Source: Flavobacterium alvei (GTDB taxonomy: Bacteria > Bacteroidota > Bacteroidia > Flavobacteriales > Flavobacteriaceae). From it: a stretch of DNA of 64,000 nt. The notes beneath the pieces are model-generated. The model had not been told where the DNA came from. It ran no database searches and saw nothing but the letters and a program-made list of their open reading frames with translations. Of the stretch, positions 35,832 to 46,500 are shown piece by piece; the first letter of the stretch is position 1; each line of letters begins with the position of its first letter. The stretch lies in assembly GCF_002920895.1 (NCBI RefSeq), contig NZ_PQVG01000007.1, positions 207,559 through 271,558 on the forward strand. The letters are read 5' to 3'. Made by a program: the position numbers and the translations under genes.

Positions 35832-36693
35832 TCTTCAACATATTGGCGTTGCTTCGCCAGTTTTTGTTCACTTTTACATACAATTCGAGGTGAATTTGTT
35901 TGCCAAAAAACTTTTCCAAATCGGCACGAGCATCCATTCCAACTTTTTTCAAAGCAGCTCCTTTGTGACCAATGATGATTCCTTTTTGAGTATCGCGCTC
36001 CACCATAATTAGGGAACGGATTCGGATGATATTTTCGTTTTCGAAGAATTCTTCGGTTACGATTTCGACAGCGTATGGAATTTCTTTGCTGTAATTCAAC
36101 AAGATTTTTTCACGAATAGTTTCATTCACAAAGAAACGTTCTGGTTTATCCGTTAATTGGTCTTTTGGATAATAGGCTGGAGATTCGGGTAACAAGGCAA
36201 TGATTCTTTGAAAAACTTCAGGAACATTAAAATTTTGCAAGGCTGATATAGGATAAATCTCGGCATTGGGAACTTTCTCTTTCCAGAAAGCGACTTGAGA
36301 CTCTAATTGCTCTTGATTGGAATTATCAATTTTGTTCAATAACAACAAAACCGGGATTTTGGAATGAATAATTTTATTGAAAAAAGCTTCGTCTTTCAGT
36401 TCTTGTTCGCCAATTTCGACCATATAAATCAAAATATCGGCATCTTCAAAAGCGGATTTCACGAAGTTCATCATCGATTCCTGCATTTCATAAGCGGGTT
36501 TGATAATTCCTGGTGTATCAGACAAAATCAATTGAAAATCTTCGCCGTTTACGATTCCTAGAATTCTGTGACGGGTAGTTTGTGCTTTTGACGTGATGAT
36601 GGATAATCTTTCGCCAACAAAGGCATTCATTAGGGTTGATTTCCCCACGTTTGGATTTCCGATGATATTTACAAAACCTGCTTTATGCGACAT
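35812..36693 (-). CDS. era: GTPase Era
   Basis: Start taken at ATG 36691-36693 (MSHKAGFVNIIGNPNVGKS), because the longer upstream frame adds 39 residues with no homologue-like content; 293 residues. G1 motif GNPNVGKS (12-19), effector SIITSKAQTTRH, G3 DTPG, G4 NKID. A C-terminal KH domain (HKGAALKKVGMDARADLEKFF and LYVKVNKNWRSN) binds the 3' end of 16S rRNA. Era assists 30S maturation. The last codons are in the duplicated segment, but the gene is intact. Confidence 0.96.
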   Translation of the reverse strand: MSHKAGFVNIIGNPNVGKSTLMNAFVGERLSIITSKAQTTRHRILGIVNGEDFQLILSDTPGIIKPAYEMQESMMNFVKSAFEDADILIYMVEIGEQELKDEAFFNKIIHSKIPVLLLLNKIDNSNQEQLESQVAFWKEKVPNAEIYPISALQNFNVPEVFQRIIALLPESPAYYPKDQLTDKPERFFVNETIREKILLNYSKEIPYAVEIVTEEFFENENIIRIRSLIMVERDTQKGIIIGHKGAALKKVGMDARADLEKFFGKQIHLELYVKVNKNWRSNANMLKRFGYNQ

Positions 36694-36885
36694 AACATTG
36701 TTTTTTATACTAGTAAAAAACCATTCTAGCCGAATGATTTCTTTTGATGTTTCGGTCACAAAGGTACAATCTAAACGACTGATTTCAATAAATAATTTTA
36801 TTTGAATCAAACGCTCTTCATTGTTTTTTAAAATCTTTAAATCATTTTGACACTACTTTTGAAATTTATTCCGAATTTTACAACA

Positions 36886-36900
36886 CAGTACCTACCAGTT
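36886..36900 (+). promoter_or_regulatory. Candidate GntR operator before the regulator gene
   Basis: CAGTACCTACCAGTT, also present at 40211-40225 upstream of galK in the same (plus-strand) orientation. It lies 21 bases before the regulator ATG, a position that fits autoregulation. Confidence 0.6.
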
Positions 36901-36921
36901 AAATTATAGCTATTCATTTTC

Positions 36922-37920
36922 ATGAAAATAATATCCATCCATAAAAATCGGGGTTTGCCTATTTACAAGCAAATTATTTTTTCTATTGAAAAAGCAATTG
37001 AGGAGAAAAGCATCAAAATAAACGATAAACTCCCCTCGATAAACAAAGTTTGTTTAGAGTTTTCATTATCACGCGATACTGTTTTACTGGCCTATGATGA
37101 GTTAAAAAAAAGAGGCATTCTGTATGCCATTCCGGGAAAAGGATATTATGTAAAAAGTATTGGTATTACTATAAAAAACAAAGTGTTTTTACTTTTTGAT
37201 GAGTTGAATGTTTTTAAAGAAGACCTTTATAACTCCTTTATAAAAAATATGGGAACTGATGTTCAGGTTGATATTTATTTTCATCATTTTAATATAAAAG
37301 TGTTTCAAAAATTGATTCAAGAAAACAACGGAAACTACACCAAGTATGTCATTATGCCTACCAATCTCAAGAAAATTGCACCAATATTAAACACCTTACC
37401 CATTCAAGATGTTTATATTTTGGACCAAACCAATCCTGAATTAGAAAAATTCCCTTCTATTTCGCAAAATTTTGTAAAAGACATTTATGCTGCTTTGCTT
37501 GAGGGCAAATCAAGACTAGACAATTATCAAAAATTAATTCTGATTTTCCCTGGATTCCGAGAACCCATCGGCATGAAAATTGGGTTCGAAAAATTCTGCA
37601 TCGATCATCATTTTGATTATGAAATTATATCCGAATTCAATAAATTAAAAATTAATATTGGAGAAGTTTTCATTATTCCGAACGATAGAGATTTGGTACA
37701 AGTTATCGAACAATCAGAAATTGATAATTTAAAAATTGGTCAAGATTTTGGAATAATATCTTATAATGAAACACCGCTTAAAAAAGTTGTTGCCAACGGA
37801 ATTACCACTATTTCAACCAATTTTGAAAAGATGGGAGAAATTCTTGCTCAAATGATTCTAGAAAACAAAAAGGACCAATTGGAAAACAAATGCCAATTGA
37901 TCCTTAGAAATTCTTTATAA
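36922..37920 (+). CDS. GntR-family regulator with periplasmic-binding-protein-like sensor
   Basis: 332 residues. N-terminal GntR winged helix (8-75; GLPIYKQIIFSIEKAIEEKSIKINDKLPSINKVCLEFSLSRDTVLLAYDELKKRGILYAIPGKGYYV). The remainder has a LacI/periplasmic-binding type fold (KVFLLFDELNVFKEDLYNSFI, KYVIMPTNLKKIAPILNTLP, LKIGQDFGIISYNETPLKKVVANGITTISTNFEKMGEILAQMILE) that normally binds a sugar. It converges on galT/galK with only 6 bases between stop codons, and shares an operator-like sequence with galK. Most likely a galactose-responsive regulator of galKT and of itself (inference). Confidence 0.9.
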   Translation: MKIISIHKNRGLPIYKQIIFSIEKAIEEKSIKINDKLPSINKVCLEFSLSRDTVLLAYDELKKRGILYAIPGKGYYVKSIGITIKNKVFLLFDELNVFKEDLYNSFIKNMGTDVQVDIYFHHFNIKVFQKLIQENNGNYTKYVIMPTNLKKIAPILNTLPIQDVYILDQTNPELEKFPSISQNFVKDIYAALLEGKSRLDNYQKLILIFPGFREPIGMKIGFEKFCIDHHFDYEIISEFNKLKINIGEVFIIPNDRDLVQVIEQSEIDNLKIGQDFGIISYNETPLKKVVANGITTISTNFEKMGEILAQMILENKKDQLENKCQLILRNSL

Positions 37921-37926
37921 AAAATA

Positions 37927-38976
37927 CTATCTGTTTTTATAGTGAATATCCGAGCAATCTCTTAGTGTTTCAGCACTTTTTTCGGGAGTAATGTCACGTT
38001 GAGACTCTCCCATCATTTCATAACCAACCATAAACTTTTTCACTGTTGCAGAACGAAGCAAAGGCGGATAAAAATGCACATGAAACTGCCATTCAGGATG
38101 CTCGTTCCCATCGGTAGGAGCTTGATGAATTCCTGACGAATAAGGAAAAGACGTGTTGAAAAGATTGTCGTATTTTGTTGTCAATTGCTTCAAGATCGTG
38201 GCAAAAGCCGTTTTTTCAACAGCTTCAAAATTGGTAATTTTTGTAACATGTCTTTTGGCAACAATCATAGTTTCGAAAGGCCAAATTGCCCAAAAAGGAA
38301 CCAAAGCCACAAAATGGTCATTTTCAATTACAATTCTTTCTTTTAGTTCTAATTCTTGTTTCAAATAATCTAAAAGCAAATTGCTTTTGTTTTTCTCAAA
38401 ATACTCACTTAGGCTATTTTGTGTTTTCTCTACTTGTGTTGGCAACGAAGATTGCGCCCAAATTTGTCCGTGTGGATGTGGATTGCTACATCCCATAACA
38501 CTTCCTTTATTCTCGAAAATTTGAACATGATTGATGTAATCTATTGCCCCTAAATTGGTATATTCTCTTTGCCAAGCTGTGATAACATTTTCGATATCAG
38601 AAACTTCTAATTCAGGTAAAGTCAAATTATGATTCGGAGAAAAACAAACTACTCTTGAGATTCCACGTTCCGATTTTGCTCTAAAAAAAGTATTTTCCTC
38701 AACCACTTCTTGGTCGATTTCCTCTTGTTTTAAAGCTGCAAAATCATTTTCGAACACAAAAGAATTCTCATATTGGTCGTTTATCGCACCATTTGCCCGA
38801 ACATTTCCAGGACATAAATAACATTCTGGATCGTATGCTGGCAACGTGTTTGTTGCTACAACTTCATTTTGCCCTTGCCAAGGTCTTTTAGAACGATGAG
38901 GAGAAACCAATACCCATTCTTTAATTAATGGATTGAATCTTCTGTGTGGATCTTCGTATATATCAAATTTTTTCAT
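37927..38976 (-). CDS. galT: Galactose-1-phosphate uridylyltransferase
   Basis: 349 residues, normal length. HIT-superfamily active site MGCSNPHPHGQIW with H167 and the nucleophile H169 (HPHGQ), zinc pair C52-x2-C55 (ECYLCPG), and the C-terminal FHVHFYPPLLRS metal-binding block. It transfers UMP from UDP-glucose to galactose-1-phosphate in the Leloir pathway. It starts 4 bases after the stop of galK, so the two form one operon. galE/galM are not in the window. Confidence 0.97.
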   Translation of the reverse strand: MKKFDIYEDPHRRFNPLIKEWVLVSPHRSKRPWQGQNEVVATNTLPAYDPECYLCPGNVRANGAINDQYENSFVFENDFAALKQEEIDQEVVEENTFFRAKSERGISRVVCFSPNHNLTLPELEVSDIENVITAWQREYTNLGAIDYINHVQIFENKGSVMGCSNPHPHGQIWAQSSLPTQVEKTQNSLSEYFEKNKSNLLLDYLKQELELKERIVIENDHFVALVPFWAIWPFETMIVAKRHVTKITNFEAVEKTAFATILKQLTTKYDNLFNTSFPYSSGIHQAPTDGNEHPEWQFHVHFYPPLLRSATVKKFMVGYEMMGESQRDITPEKSAETLRDCSDIHYKNR

Positions 38977-38980
38977 AACC

Positions 38981-40147
38981 TTATAAAGTGTAAACTGTTG
39001 TTCCGTTTCCTATTTTAACATCGTAATTTTTTAATTCTATCTGGAATTTATCGTAATATAATTTCTTGATTTTATCTTTGATTACTTCTTCCTGACCTTT
39101 CTTAACCAAATTAATGGTACAACCACCAAAACCACCTCCCATTAAACGGGAACCAATTATAGCAGGTTCACTCTTAGCAAAATCAACCAGAAAATCCAAT
39201 TCTTCACAGCTCACTTCATATTCTACAGACAATCCGTGATGTGTTTCAAAAAGAAGTTGACCTAAAGCCTCAATATTTCCGTTATCTAACGCTTCGCATG
39301 CTTTGGCAACTCTAGCAATTTCATTGATTACAAAATGACATCTGGTATAAACTTCTTCTCCAAGTTGGTCCTTCAAAGCTAGAAGTTGCTCTTCAGTACA
39401 ATCTCTAAAACTTTTTACTTCTGCGAAATTTTTCTTCACCAAAGCAATTCCGTTTTCGCAATCTTGTCTTCGCTTGTTATAGGCTGATGTAACCAAAGAA
39501 TGTTTGACATTGCTATCTAATAAAATCAATGAATAATCCCCAAAATTGGCATTGTGATATTCATATTCTAATGTTTTACAATCAATTTTAATTACTTTGT
39601 TTTCTAATCCTAAAACACTGGAAAACTGATCCATAATTCCACAATTTATCCCTACCCAATGTTCTGCTTTTTGCCCCATCAAAGCAATATCAATTGGCTT
39701 TATATCCAGTTGATACAATTCTTTGACCCCTTTTATGAAACCACATTCTAAAGCTGCAGATGAAGAAAGTCCAGACCCAGTTGGGATATTGCTACTAAAA
39801 ACACAATTAAGACCTTCAAATTGAAAGCCATTCAATTGCAATTGGTTGACAACTCCACGAATGTAATTAGTCCAAGTGACATCACTCAAACTAATTTTTT
39901 CTGAGAAATCAACACTAAATTCTTCGTTTAAATCTAAAGCGATTATTCGGGAAGTATTGGTTTTGCTCTTTTCGAATGCAAAACATATTATTTTATCTAT
40001 GGCAGCAGGCAACACAAATCCATCGTTATAATCGATGTGCTCGCCTATTATATTGATTCTACCTGGAGATAAAATTACTTTTTCTGGTTCTTGACCAAAA
40101 TATTTTTGAAATGATTGAATGGTTTTTGCAATTAACGCTGTATTCAT
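38981..40147 (-). CDS. galK: Galactokinase
   Basis: 388 residues, GHMP kinase family. N-terminal galactose-binding motif (SPGRINIIGEHIDYNDGFVLPAAID), ATP-loop PTGSGLSSSAALE (about 118-130) and the C-terminal GSRLMGGGFGGCTINLV block. It phosphorylates galactose with ATP to galactose-1-phosphate. First gene of the galKT operon, with a TAnnTTTG box and a CAGTACCTACCAGTT operator upstream. Confidence 0.98.
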   Translation of the reverse strand: MNTALIAKTIQSFQKYFGQEPEKVILSPGRINIIGEHIDYNDGFVLPAAIDKIICFAFEKSKTNTSRIIALDLNEEFSVDFSEKISLSDVTWTNYIRGVVNQLQLNGFQFEGLNCVFSSNIPTGSGLSSSAALECGFIKGVKELYQLDIKPIDIALMGQKAEHWVGINCGIMDQFSSVLGLENKVIKIDCKTLEYEYHNANFGDYSLILLDSNVKHSLVTSAYNKRRQDCENGIALVKKNFAEVKSFRDCTEEQLLALKDQLGEEVYTRCHFVINEIARVAKACEALDNGNIEALGQLLFETHHGLSVEYEVSCEELDFLVDFAKSEPAIIGSRLMGGGFGGCTINLVKKGQEEVIKDKIKKLYYDKFQIELKNYDVKIGNGTTVYTL

Positions 40148-40177
40148 GATATTAATTTTTCACTTGAATTATACTCA

Positions 40178-40226
40178 CAAAAATAAACTTTTTTATAGCT
40201 AATGCCTAACCAGTACCTACCAGTTT
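40178..40226 (-). promoter_or_regulatory. galKT promoter with GntR-type operator
   Basis: Minus-strand -7 box TATTTTTG (40185-40178), 31 bases from the galK ATG. The operator-like CAGTACCTACCAGTT (40211-40225, on the plus strand) starts 25 bases upstream of it, covering the -33 region. On the minus strand it reads as ACTGGTA-GGT-ACTGGTT, a direct repeat of ACTGGT at 10-base spacing. Confidence 0.6.
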
Positions 40227-40276
40227 ATTTATTTTTTACAACCACTTCTAACTTTTAAAATAGCACTCTTAAAAAC

Positions 40277-40310
40277 AAAAAACGCCGTTATAAAAATACA
40301 ACAGCGTTTT
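40277..40310 (-). terminator. Terminator of murF
   Basis: Stem around AAAACGCCGTT / AACAGCGTTTT, with one internal mismatch, loop of about 10 bases, and T-rich flank on the minus strand. Confidence 0.65.
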
Positions 40311-40336
40311 AGAAAAAAAATTAATATTCTTTTTTA

Positions 40337-41620
40337 TTACAAAAAATTCAATGTTCGCTCTAAAGCCATTCCTCTAGAACCTTTTATAAGAATGGATCTG
40401 TTTTCCATTTTTGTAGTTTGTAAATATTCTGAAAAAGCGTCAAAAGTTTCAAAAAAGTAAAAATCATTTTTATCTGTTTTATGGGCATAAAACTCTTTTC
40501 CAACAAAGTATAAAGTAACATTTTGGGTGTCTAAAAGCGAATTAACAATAACTTTGTGCTCTTCTTGACTTTCTTGTCCCAACTCAAACATATCGCCCAA
40601 AATCATAATCTTATTCGAATTATCTAATTGCAAAAAATTCTCGATTGCAACAGCCATACTACTTGGATTGGCATTATACGCATCCAGAATAATCTGATTA
40701 GTTCCTTTGGTAATCAACTGAGAGCGATTATTTTCGGGAATATAACTTTCTAGAGCTTCCTTAATAGCAATTTCTTCAACACCAAAGTATTTACCGATTG
40801 TTAAAGCTGCATTGATATTATTGGCATTGTACAAACCAATCAAATGGGTTTGAATAATATGGTTTGAATATTGAATTTCTACAAAAGGATTTGCAGCAAT
40901 AGCACTAATATTTACATTCGCATTTTCCTTATTTATACCAAAAGAATACGATTTTAATGTCTTGGATTTTTCGACTTGGATTTTATCTTCTAAATTAATG
41001 AAAGCCAATTTGCCGTTGCTTGAAAGATAGTGATACATTTCACTTTTACCTTTAATAACTCCTTCAACACCGCCAAAACCTTCTAAATGTGCTTTTCCAA
41101 AATTAGTAATATACCCAAAATCGGGTGTTGCAATTTCGCATAGAAATTCAATTTCTTTTTGATGATTGGCGCCCATTTCTACAATTCCAATTTCGGTTTC
41201 AGAAGTAAACGACAATACTGTCAACGGCACTCCAATATGATTGTTTAAATTGCCTACGGTTGCTTTGGTTTTGAACTTTTTAGAAAGAACAACGTTTATT
41301 AATTCCTTTGTTGTGGTTTTTCCGTTGCTTCCTGTTAGCGCAATTATAGGTAATTTCAAATATTGACGGTGAAATTTTGCTAATTCTTGCAAAGCAATTA
41401 AGCTGTTTTCAACCAAAATAGTTCTTTCATCAATACAATAATTTTCATTATCAATTAACACATAGGAAGCACCTTTTCCGAGTGCTTCTTTGGCAAAAGT
41501 ATTGGCATCAAAATTATCGCCTTTGATAGCAACAAATAAAGAATTCGATTCAATTTTACGAGTATCAATCGAAACCGAATTGCATTTTAAAAATAAACTA
41601 TGAATGTATTTTATATCCAT
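40337..41620 (-). CDS. murF: UDP-N-acetylmuramoyl-tripeptide--D-alanyl-D-alanine ligase
   Basis: 427 residues. Mur-ligase features in order: N-terminal UDP-binding domain (SIDTRKIESNSLFVAIKGDNFDANTFAKEALGKGASYVLID), ATP loop ALTGSNGKTTTKELI (about 94-108), central GIVEMGANHQKEIEFL and TNFGKAHLEGFGG, and a C-terminal domain with DAYNANPSSMAVAIENF and ILGDMFELGQES. These are MurF-specific blocks. It makes UDP-MurNAc-pentapeptide in the cytoplasm. It is transcribed after gldJ with a terminator between them; here both are flanked by hairpins. Confidence 0.97.
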   Translation of the reverse strand: MDIKYIHSLFLKCNSVSIDTRKIESNSLFVAIKGDNFDANTFAKEALGKGASYVLIDNENYCIDERTILVENSLIALQELAKFHRQYLKLPIIALTGSNGKTTTKELINVVLSKKFKTKATVGNLNNHIGVPLTVLSFTSETEIGIVEMGANHQKEIEFLCEIATPDFGYITNFGKAHLEGFGGVEGVIKGKSEMYHYLSSNGKLAFINLEDKIQVEKSKTLKSYSFGINKENANVNISAIAANPFVEIQYSNHIIQTHLIGLYNANNINAALTIGKYFGVEEIAIKEALESYIPENNRSQLITKGTNQIILDAYNANPSSMAVAIENFLQLDNSNKIMILGDMFELGQESQEEHKVIVNSLLDTQNVTLYFVGKEFYAHKTDKNDFYFFETFDAFSEYLQTTKMENRSILIKGSRGMALERTLNFL

Positions 41621-41641
41621 CCTAAACCGATTTTAAAAAAT

Positions 41642-41665
41642 AAAAGCCCTAATCAAAGGGCTTTT
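41642..41665 (-). terminator. Terminator of gldJ
   Basis: Perfect stem AAAAGCCCT / AGGGCTTTT with a 6-base loop, 22 bases after the gldJ stop. Confidence 0.85.
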
Positions 41666-41686
41666 ACTACTATTATATATAAAAAA

Positions 41687-43381
41687 TTAATTTCTGGCAG
41701 ATTTTCTTTTGTCTGATTTTGCACCAACTCTAGACATTGCGCATCTAAATCCGATATAATCTGTTGCCATATCTTGTGGAAAATATCTTCTTTGTGCAGG
41801 ATCTAACCAATAAGCTCTATCTCTCCAAGAACCTCCTTTATAAACTCTTACATTATCGTTTATTAGAGTAGTTCTTTTATTGTTTTTATCATATTTTCTA
41901 ACCATTTTACCAAGACTATCAACGCTCACAGTGTGGTTAGGAGAATTATACATTTTTTTATCGTCTTTTTCTTTCTTAGCATCAGACTCTGAATCTCCAA
42001 AATTAAAATATCTTGTCGATTGTTTATCACCATCTCTATAATTGGTATTGTCACTCTTGTCAAAATTTTGCCTCAAATAGGTTTCGTTTTCATCAACTGG
42101 AACTTGAGCTATTTGACCTGGTAAAGCAGTTGCTACTTTTTTACCATTGCTTAAAGTGGTATATTGAATACTATCGGATTTAATGATAACAATTTTTCCG
42201 TCTTTACCAATTTTATTTTTGGTGTATTGGTTTCCTCTAAAATAATTAAAGTCATTAGCTTCGTTATCTACAATTGGTCTGTAAACGTCCATAACCCATT
42301 CGGCTACGTTTCCTGCCATATCATATAAACCAAAATCATTGGCTGGATATTTTTTAACTTCATTTGTAATATCAGCACCATCATCAGACCATCCTGCTAT
42401 ACCACCATAATCTCCATTTCCTTGTTTGAAATTGGCCAATTGATCGCCTTTACTTTGTCTTTTTCCTGATCGAGTATAACTTCCAGACCAAGGATATTTT
42501 TTCTGACCTTTGTAAATATTATATTCTCTTTGTCCCACATCGGCGGCAGCTGCATATTCCCACTCAGCTTCAGTAGGCAATCTGTATTCTGGAAGCACAA
42601 TTCCTGATGAACGTTGTGCATAAATATTTGTTGGCGGAACAACTTTCCCATTTTTTGGTGCTTTTGGTTGCTTTACGCCTCCTTTTTTGTTAGCATATTT
42701 TCCAGGTAAAACAATATCTTGATTCCCGCCATAAACCGATGTTGGTGAATTTAAATAGGTTTCGGTATTAAAATTGGCATCTGCTGTTACATCATTTGTC
42801 TTAGCTCCTTTTTTAAGATAGCCATTTTTTTCTAACAAGGCTTCGTTTACACGTTCTGTTCTCCATTTACTAAATTCAACGGCTTGAACCCAATTTACTC
42901 CTACTACAGGATATTTAGCATATGAAGGATGTCTTAAATAATTATTAGTCATTGTTTCGTTATAACCCAATCTATTTCTCCAAACCAATGTGTCTGGAAC
43001 AGCACCTTCATATATGTCTTTATAACTCTCTTCTGTAGGAGGAAATACTTTTTTGGTCCAATCCAAATATTCTAAATACATTGCATTGGTAACTTCTGTT
43101 TCATCCATATAAAAAGACTGCACATGCTGTTGAACTGGAGTATTATTCCAATCATGCATTACATCATCTTCTACTTTACCCATTGTAAAGGTTCCTCCTT
43201 CTACAAATACCAATCCAGGGCCAGCTTCTTGCTTTTTTGAAGTGCCTTTTTTACTATCTACATTCCATCCTGTGCCTTGTGAAGTATTTTTTGAGCTAGA
43301 TTTTTTACTGCAACTAGCAAAACCAACAATCAAAATCATTGATAACATCAAACGTAAGGCCATAATTTTGTTTACTTTCAT
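41687..43381 (-). CDS. gldJ: Gliding motility lipoprotein GldJ
   Basis: Start at ATG 43379-43381 (MKVNKIMALRLMLSMILIVGFASC, lipobox Cys24) rather than the one 33 bases upstream; 564 residues, close to the known GldJ length of about 560. The body is a formylglycine-generating-enzyme/SUMF1-like fold (GLVFVEGGTFTMG, MDETEVTNAMYLEYLDW, VVGVNWVQAVEFSKWR, YRLPTEAEWEYAAAADVGQREYN, GNVAEWVMDVY, VYKGGSWRDRAYWLDPAQRRYFPQDMATDYIGFRCAMS), here in a structural role. GldJ is an outer-membrane lipoprotein required for gliding and for stability of GldK in the T9SS ring. It is divergent from porU, 210 bases away, as in other Flavobacteria. Confidence 0.97.
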   Translation of the reverse strand: MKVNKIMALRLMLSMILIVGFASCSKKSSSKNTSQGTGWNVDSKKGTSKKQEAGPGLVFVEGGTFTMGKVEDDVMHDWNNTPVQQHVQSFYMDETEVTNAMYLEYLDWTKKVFPPTEESYKDIYEGAVPDTLVWRNRLGYNETMTNNYLRHPSYAKYPVVGVNWVQAVEFSKWRTERVNEALLEKNGYLKKGAKTNDVTADANFNTETYLNSPTSVYGGNQDIVLPGKYANKKGGVKQPKAPKNGKVVPPTNIYAQRSSGIVLPEYRLPTEAEWEYAAAADVGQREYNIYKGQKKYPWSGSYTRSGKRQSKGDQLANFKQGNGDYGGIAGWSDDGADITNEVKKYPANDFGLYDMAGNVAEWVMDVYRPIVDNEANDFNYFRGNQYTKNKIGKDGKIVIIKSDSIQYTTLSNGKKVATALPGQIAQVPVDENETYLRQNFDKSDNTNYRDGDKQSTRYFNFGDSESDAKKEKDDKKMYNSPNHTVSVDSLGKMVRKYDKNNKRTTLINDNVRVYKGGSWRDRAYWLDPAQRRYFPQDMATDYIGFRCAMSRVGAKSDKRKSARN

Positions 43382-43501
43382 ACTCTTTAGTAGGTGATAA
43401 TTTCTGAGGTGCAATATAATAATTAACCATTAAACCGCAACAACATTTTTTATTTTATAAATTGATTCTTGAATTCTTAGGTAAAACTCACAATCCAAAC
43501 G

Positions 43502-43509
43502 CAAATTTA
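43502..43509 (-). promoter_or_regulatory. Promoter -7 box of gldJ
   Basis: Minus-strand TAAATTTG, a perfect TAnnTTTG, 120 bases upstream of the gldJ ATG, implying a 5' leader of about 115 bases. Confidence 0.45.
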
Positions 43510-43591
43510 TACTATTTATTATTAGAATTACATGAAATGATATATTTTTACTCGCCGTAATATTTTACAAATTATTGCGTTAAACAAAACA

Positions 43592-46500
43592 ATGAGAAAA
43601 ACACTTTTGGTTTATTTAATCCTAATTCCTTTTGTTTCTTTTGCGCAAATAAAAGGAAACATAACCATTGAATGGCTTGAAAAAAAAGAAATGTTTGTAG
43701 GCAACTCTAAAATTATTATACCAAAATTTATTGGAAATAGTTATCATTACGACCCTTCAAAAAAATCACTTTTTTTTATTCTAAGCCTATCTGAATCAAA
43801 CTATTCAAACGAAAACAACATTCAACTATCAAATATTGTTTATGAGTCTTTATCTGCTTCTCAACTTGGAGATTTAGACCCTGAAAACATTACAAAAAAC
43901 CCATCAGCCGCATTAAAAATCAACAAATCTAGAGACCTTACACAAGGTTTTTTAGTTTTATCCCCTATTATCAAAGATGAATTTGGGTACAAACGAATTA
44001 AATCTTTCTCTTATTCTATAAGTGGCAATAACTCTTCAAGAATTGCACAAACTACAAAAACAAGTGCCTTAACTAACTCTATATTATCTTCTGGAGATTG
44101 GTACCAATTTTATGTTGAAAAATCGGGAGTTTATAAAATTTCAAAATACTTTTTACAGCAATTAGGACTTAATGTAAGCGGAATCGACCCTAAAAAAATA
44201 AAAATTTACGGAAATGGCGGCAGAATGTTACCCCTATCGAATGCGATATTTTATCCAACGGATTTAACCGAAAATGCTATTCAAGTAATTGGAGAAAGTG
44301 ATGGCGTTTTTAACTCTGAAGATTACATTTTATTTTATGCCGAAGGTGTCGATACTTGGAACGAAGAAAGCCAAACCAATGTTAACTTATTCGACACAAA
44401 ATCCTATTATTATGTAACTGTTCAAGGAAATGAAGGAAAAAGAATCTCAAATATGAATCAACCAACAGGAAATAGCACGTTGAGTTTGAACACTTTTGAC
44501 GACCATCAATTTCACGAATTAGACCTAGTAAACATTGGAAAATTGGGCAGACAATGGTTTGGAGAAGTTTTTGATGTCAATCAGGACCAAGAATTTTCGT
44601 TTAATTTTCCAAATATTGATACAGCAACGCCCATAAAAATGAGTGTAAACACAGCTTCTGTAGCATACACCAATACATCTTTCAAGGTATCGGCAAACGG
44701 GCAAGACCTAGGAACAATGTCCTTTCCTCCGCTTGTTCAATATTCAGGAATTCAATTTAATAACAACTCATTATCAAATATTTCATTCCCAAGTTCGGAA
44801 AGCGTAAAAATTAAATTATCCTACAATAATAATGCTGTTCCAGGTTCAAAAGGGTATTTAGACAAAATTATGCTTACCGCCAAGAGGAAACTGCAAGGCT
44901 ACGGAAAACAATTTCAATTTCAATACGATTTATCGAAGTCGAGTTTAGGAATAGTAAATTATGACATTTCGAATGCAAATGGAATTTCACAAATTTGGGA
45001 TGTTACAGACCTATATAATGTAACCAAGATTGAAAACACAAATCAAGCTTCAATTTCTTTCAAAGCAAATTTAGGTGAGATCCGAAAATATGTAGCCATT
45101 GATGCCCTGGATTATTACACCCCTTTAAAAACTAGCAAAACCAAAATTGCGAATCAAAACTTAAAAGGAACTCTTTTCAAGAATGCTCAAGGTCAGATTC
45201 AAGATATTGATTATGTGATAATAACTCCAGCATTCTTAGCATCACAAGCCGAAAAATTGGCCAATTTTCATCGTTCTTATTCTAAATTGAATGTCAAAGT
45301 AATACAACTGGAATCAATTTATCAAGAATTCTCCTCGGGCAAGCAAGATATTGCCGCTATTAGAAATTGTATTAAATACATTTATGACAATGCTTCGACA
45401 TCTGAAAAAAGAATAAAATATGTCAATCTTTTTGGAGACGCTTCCTATGATTATAAAAACCGAACTTCAAACAATACTAATATTGTACCTATATATCATG
45501 CATTAAATAGTAATACTACCGGAGAATCCTCCTATGCATCGGATGATTTTTATGGTTTAATGGATGCTAGCGAAGGAAATATTGGTTCTTTCTTTGGCGG
45601 AATAGACATTGCTGTTGGAAGAATGCTTAATAATGACGCTTCTCAAGCAGAAGAAATGGTAAACAAAGTAATTGAATACCACGATGTAAAATCATACGGA
45701 AGTTGGAGAAATAATTTTGTTATGATAGCCGATGATTCCGATAAATCCTCAGATGCTAGCTTGCAATACAGACAAAACAATTTGGCCGATAAAATCACTT
45801 TTGAAAAACCTTTTCTTAATGCTAATAAAATATTACTAGATTCTTATACACAAGAGGCATCAGCTGGAGGATCCAGATACACAAAAGCTCGTACTGATTT
45901 GTTTAGCGCATTCGAAAAAGGGGCTTTGGTTTTTAATTATTTAGGCCACGGTGGCGAAGATGGTTTGGCTAGCGAACGACTTTGGGAAAAATCAGACGGA
46001 CAAAACTTAAACAACCAATACAAATACCCATTATTCATAACCATAACTTGCGATTTTTCGAGATTTGATAATCCTTCACGACCAACAGCAGGCGAATATA
46101 CTTATTGGAATCCAAAGGGAGGAGCAATATCAATGATCACTACTATCCGAGAAATAGGACAGTTTAGTGCCGAAAACTTCAATGATGTTTTGGCTCAAAA
46201 TTTATATTCCTACGGCTCTAACCAATACACTTCGATAGCCGATGCATTACGAATTTCAAAAAACAGCAACCCAAATTCATCTACCAATGTAGTGTTTTAC
46301 ATTGGCGACCCAGCAATAATGCTTGCCATTGCTAAACCAAAAATAAGACTTACAAAAGTAAATGATGTTCCTGTTTCACAACCCATTGATGATTTCAAGT
46401 CATTAGCAAAAATGAAAATATCGGGTGAAATAACCGATGAAAATAATATTCCACTAACCAATTATAATGGAGAACTATTCACAGCAATATTTGATAAATT

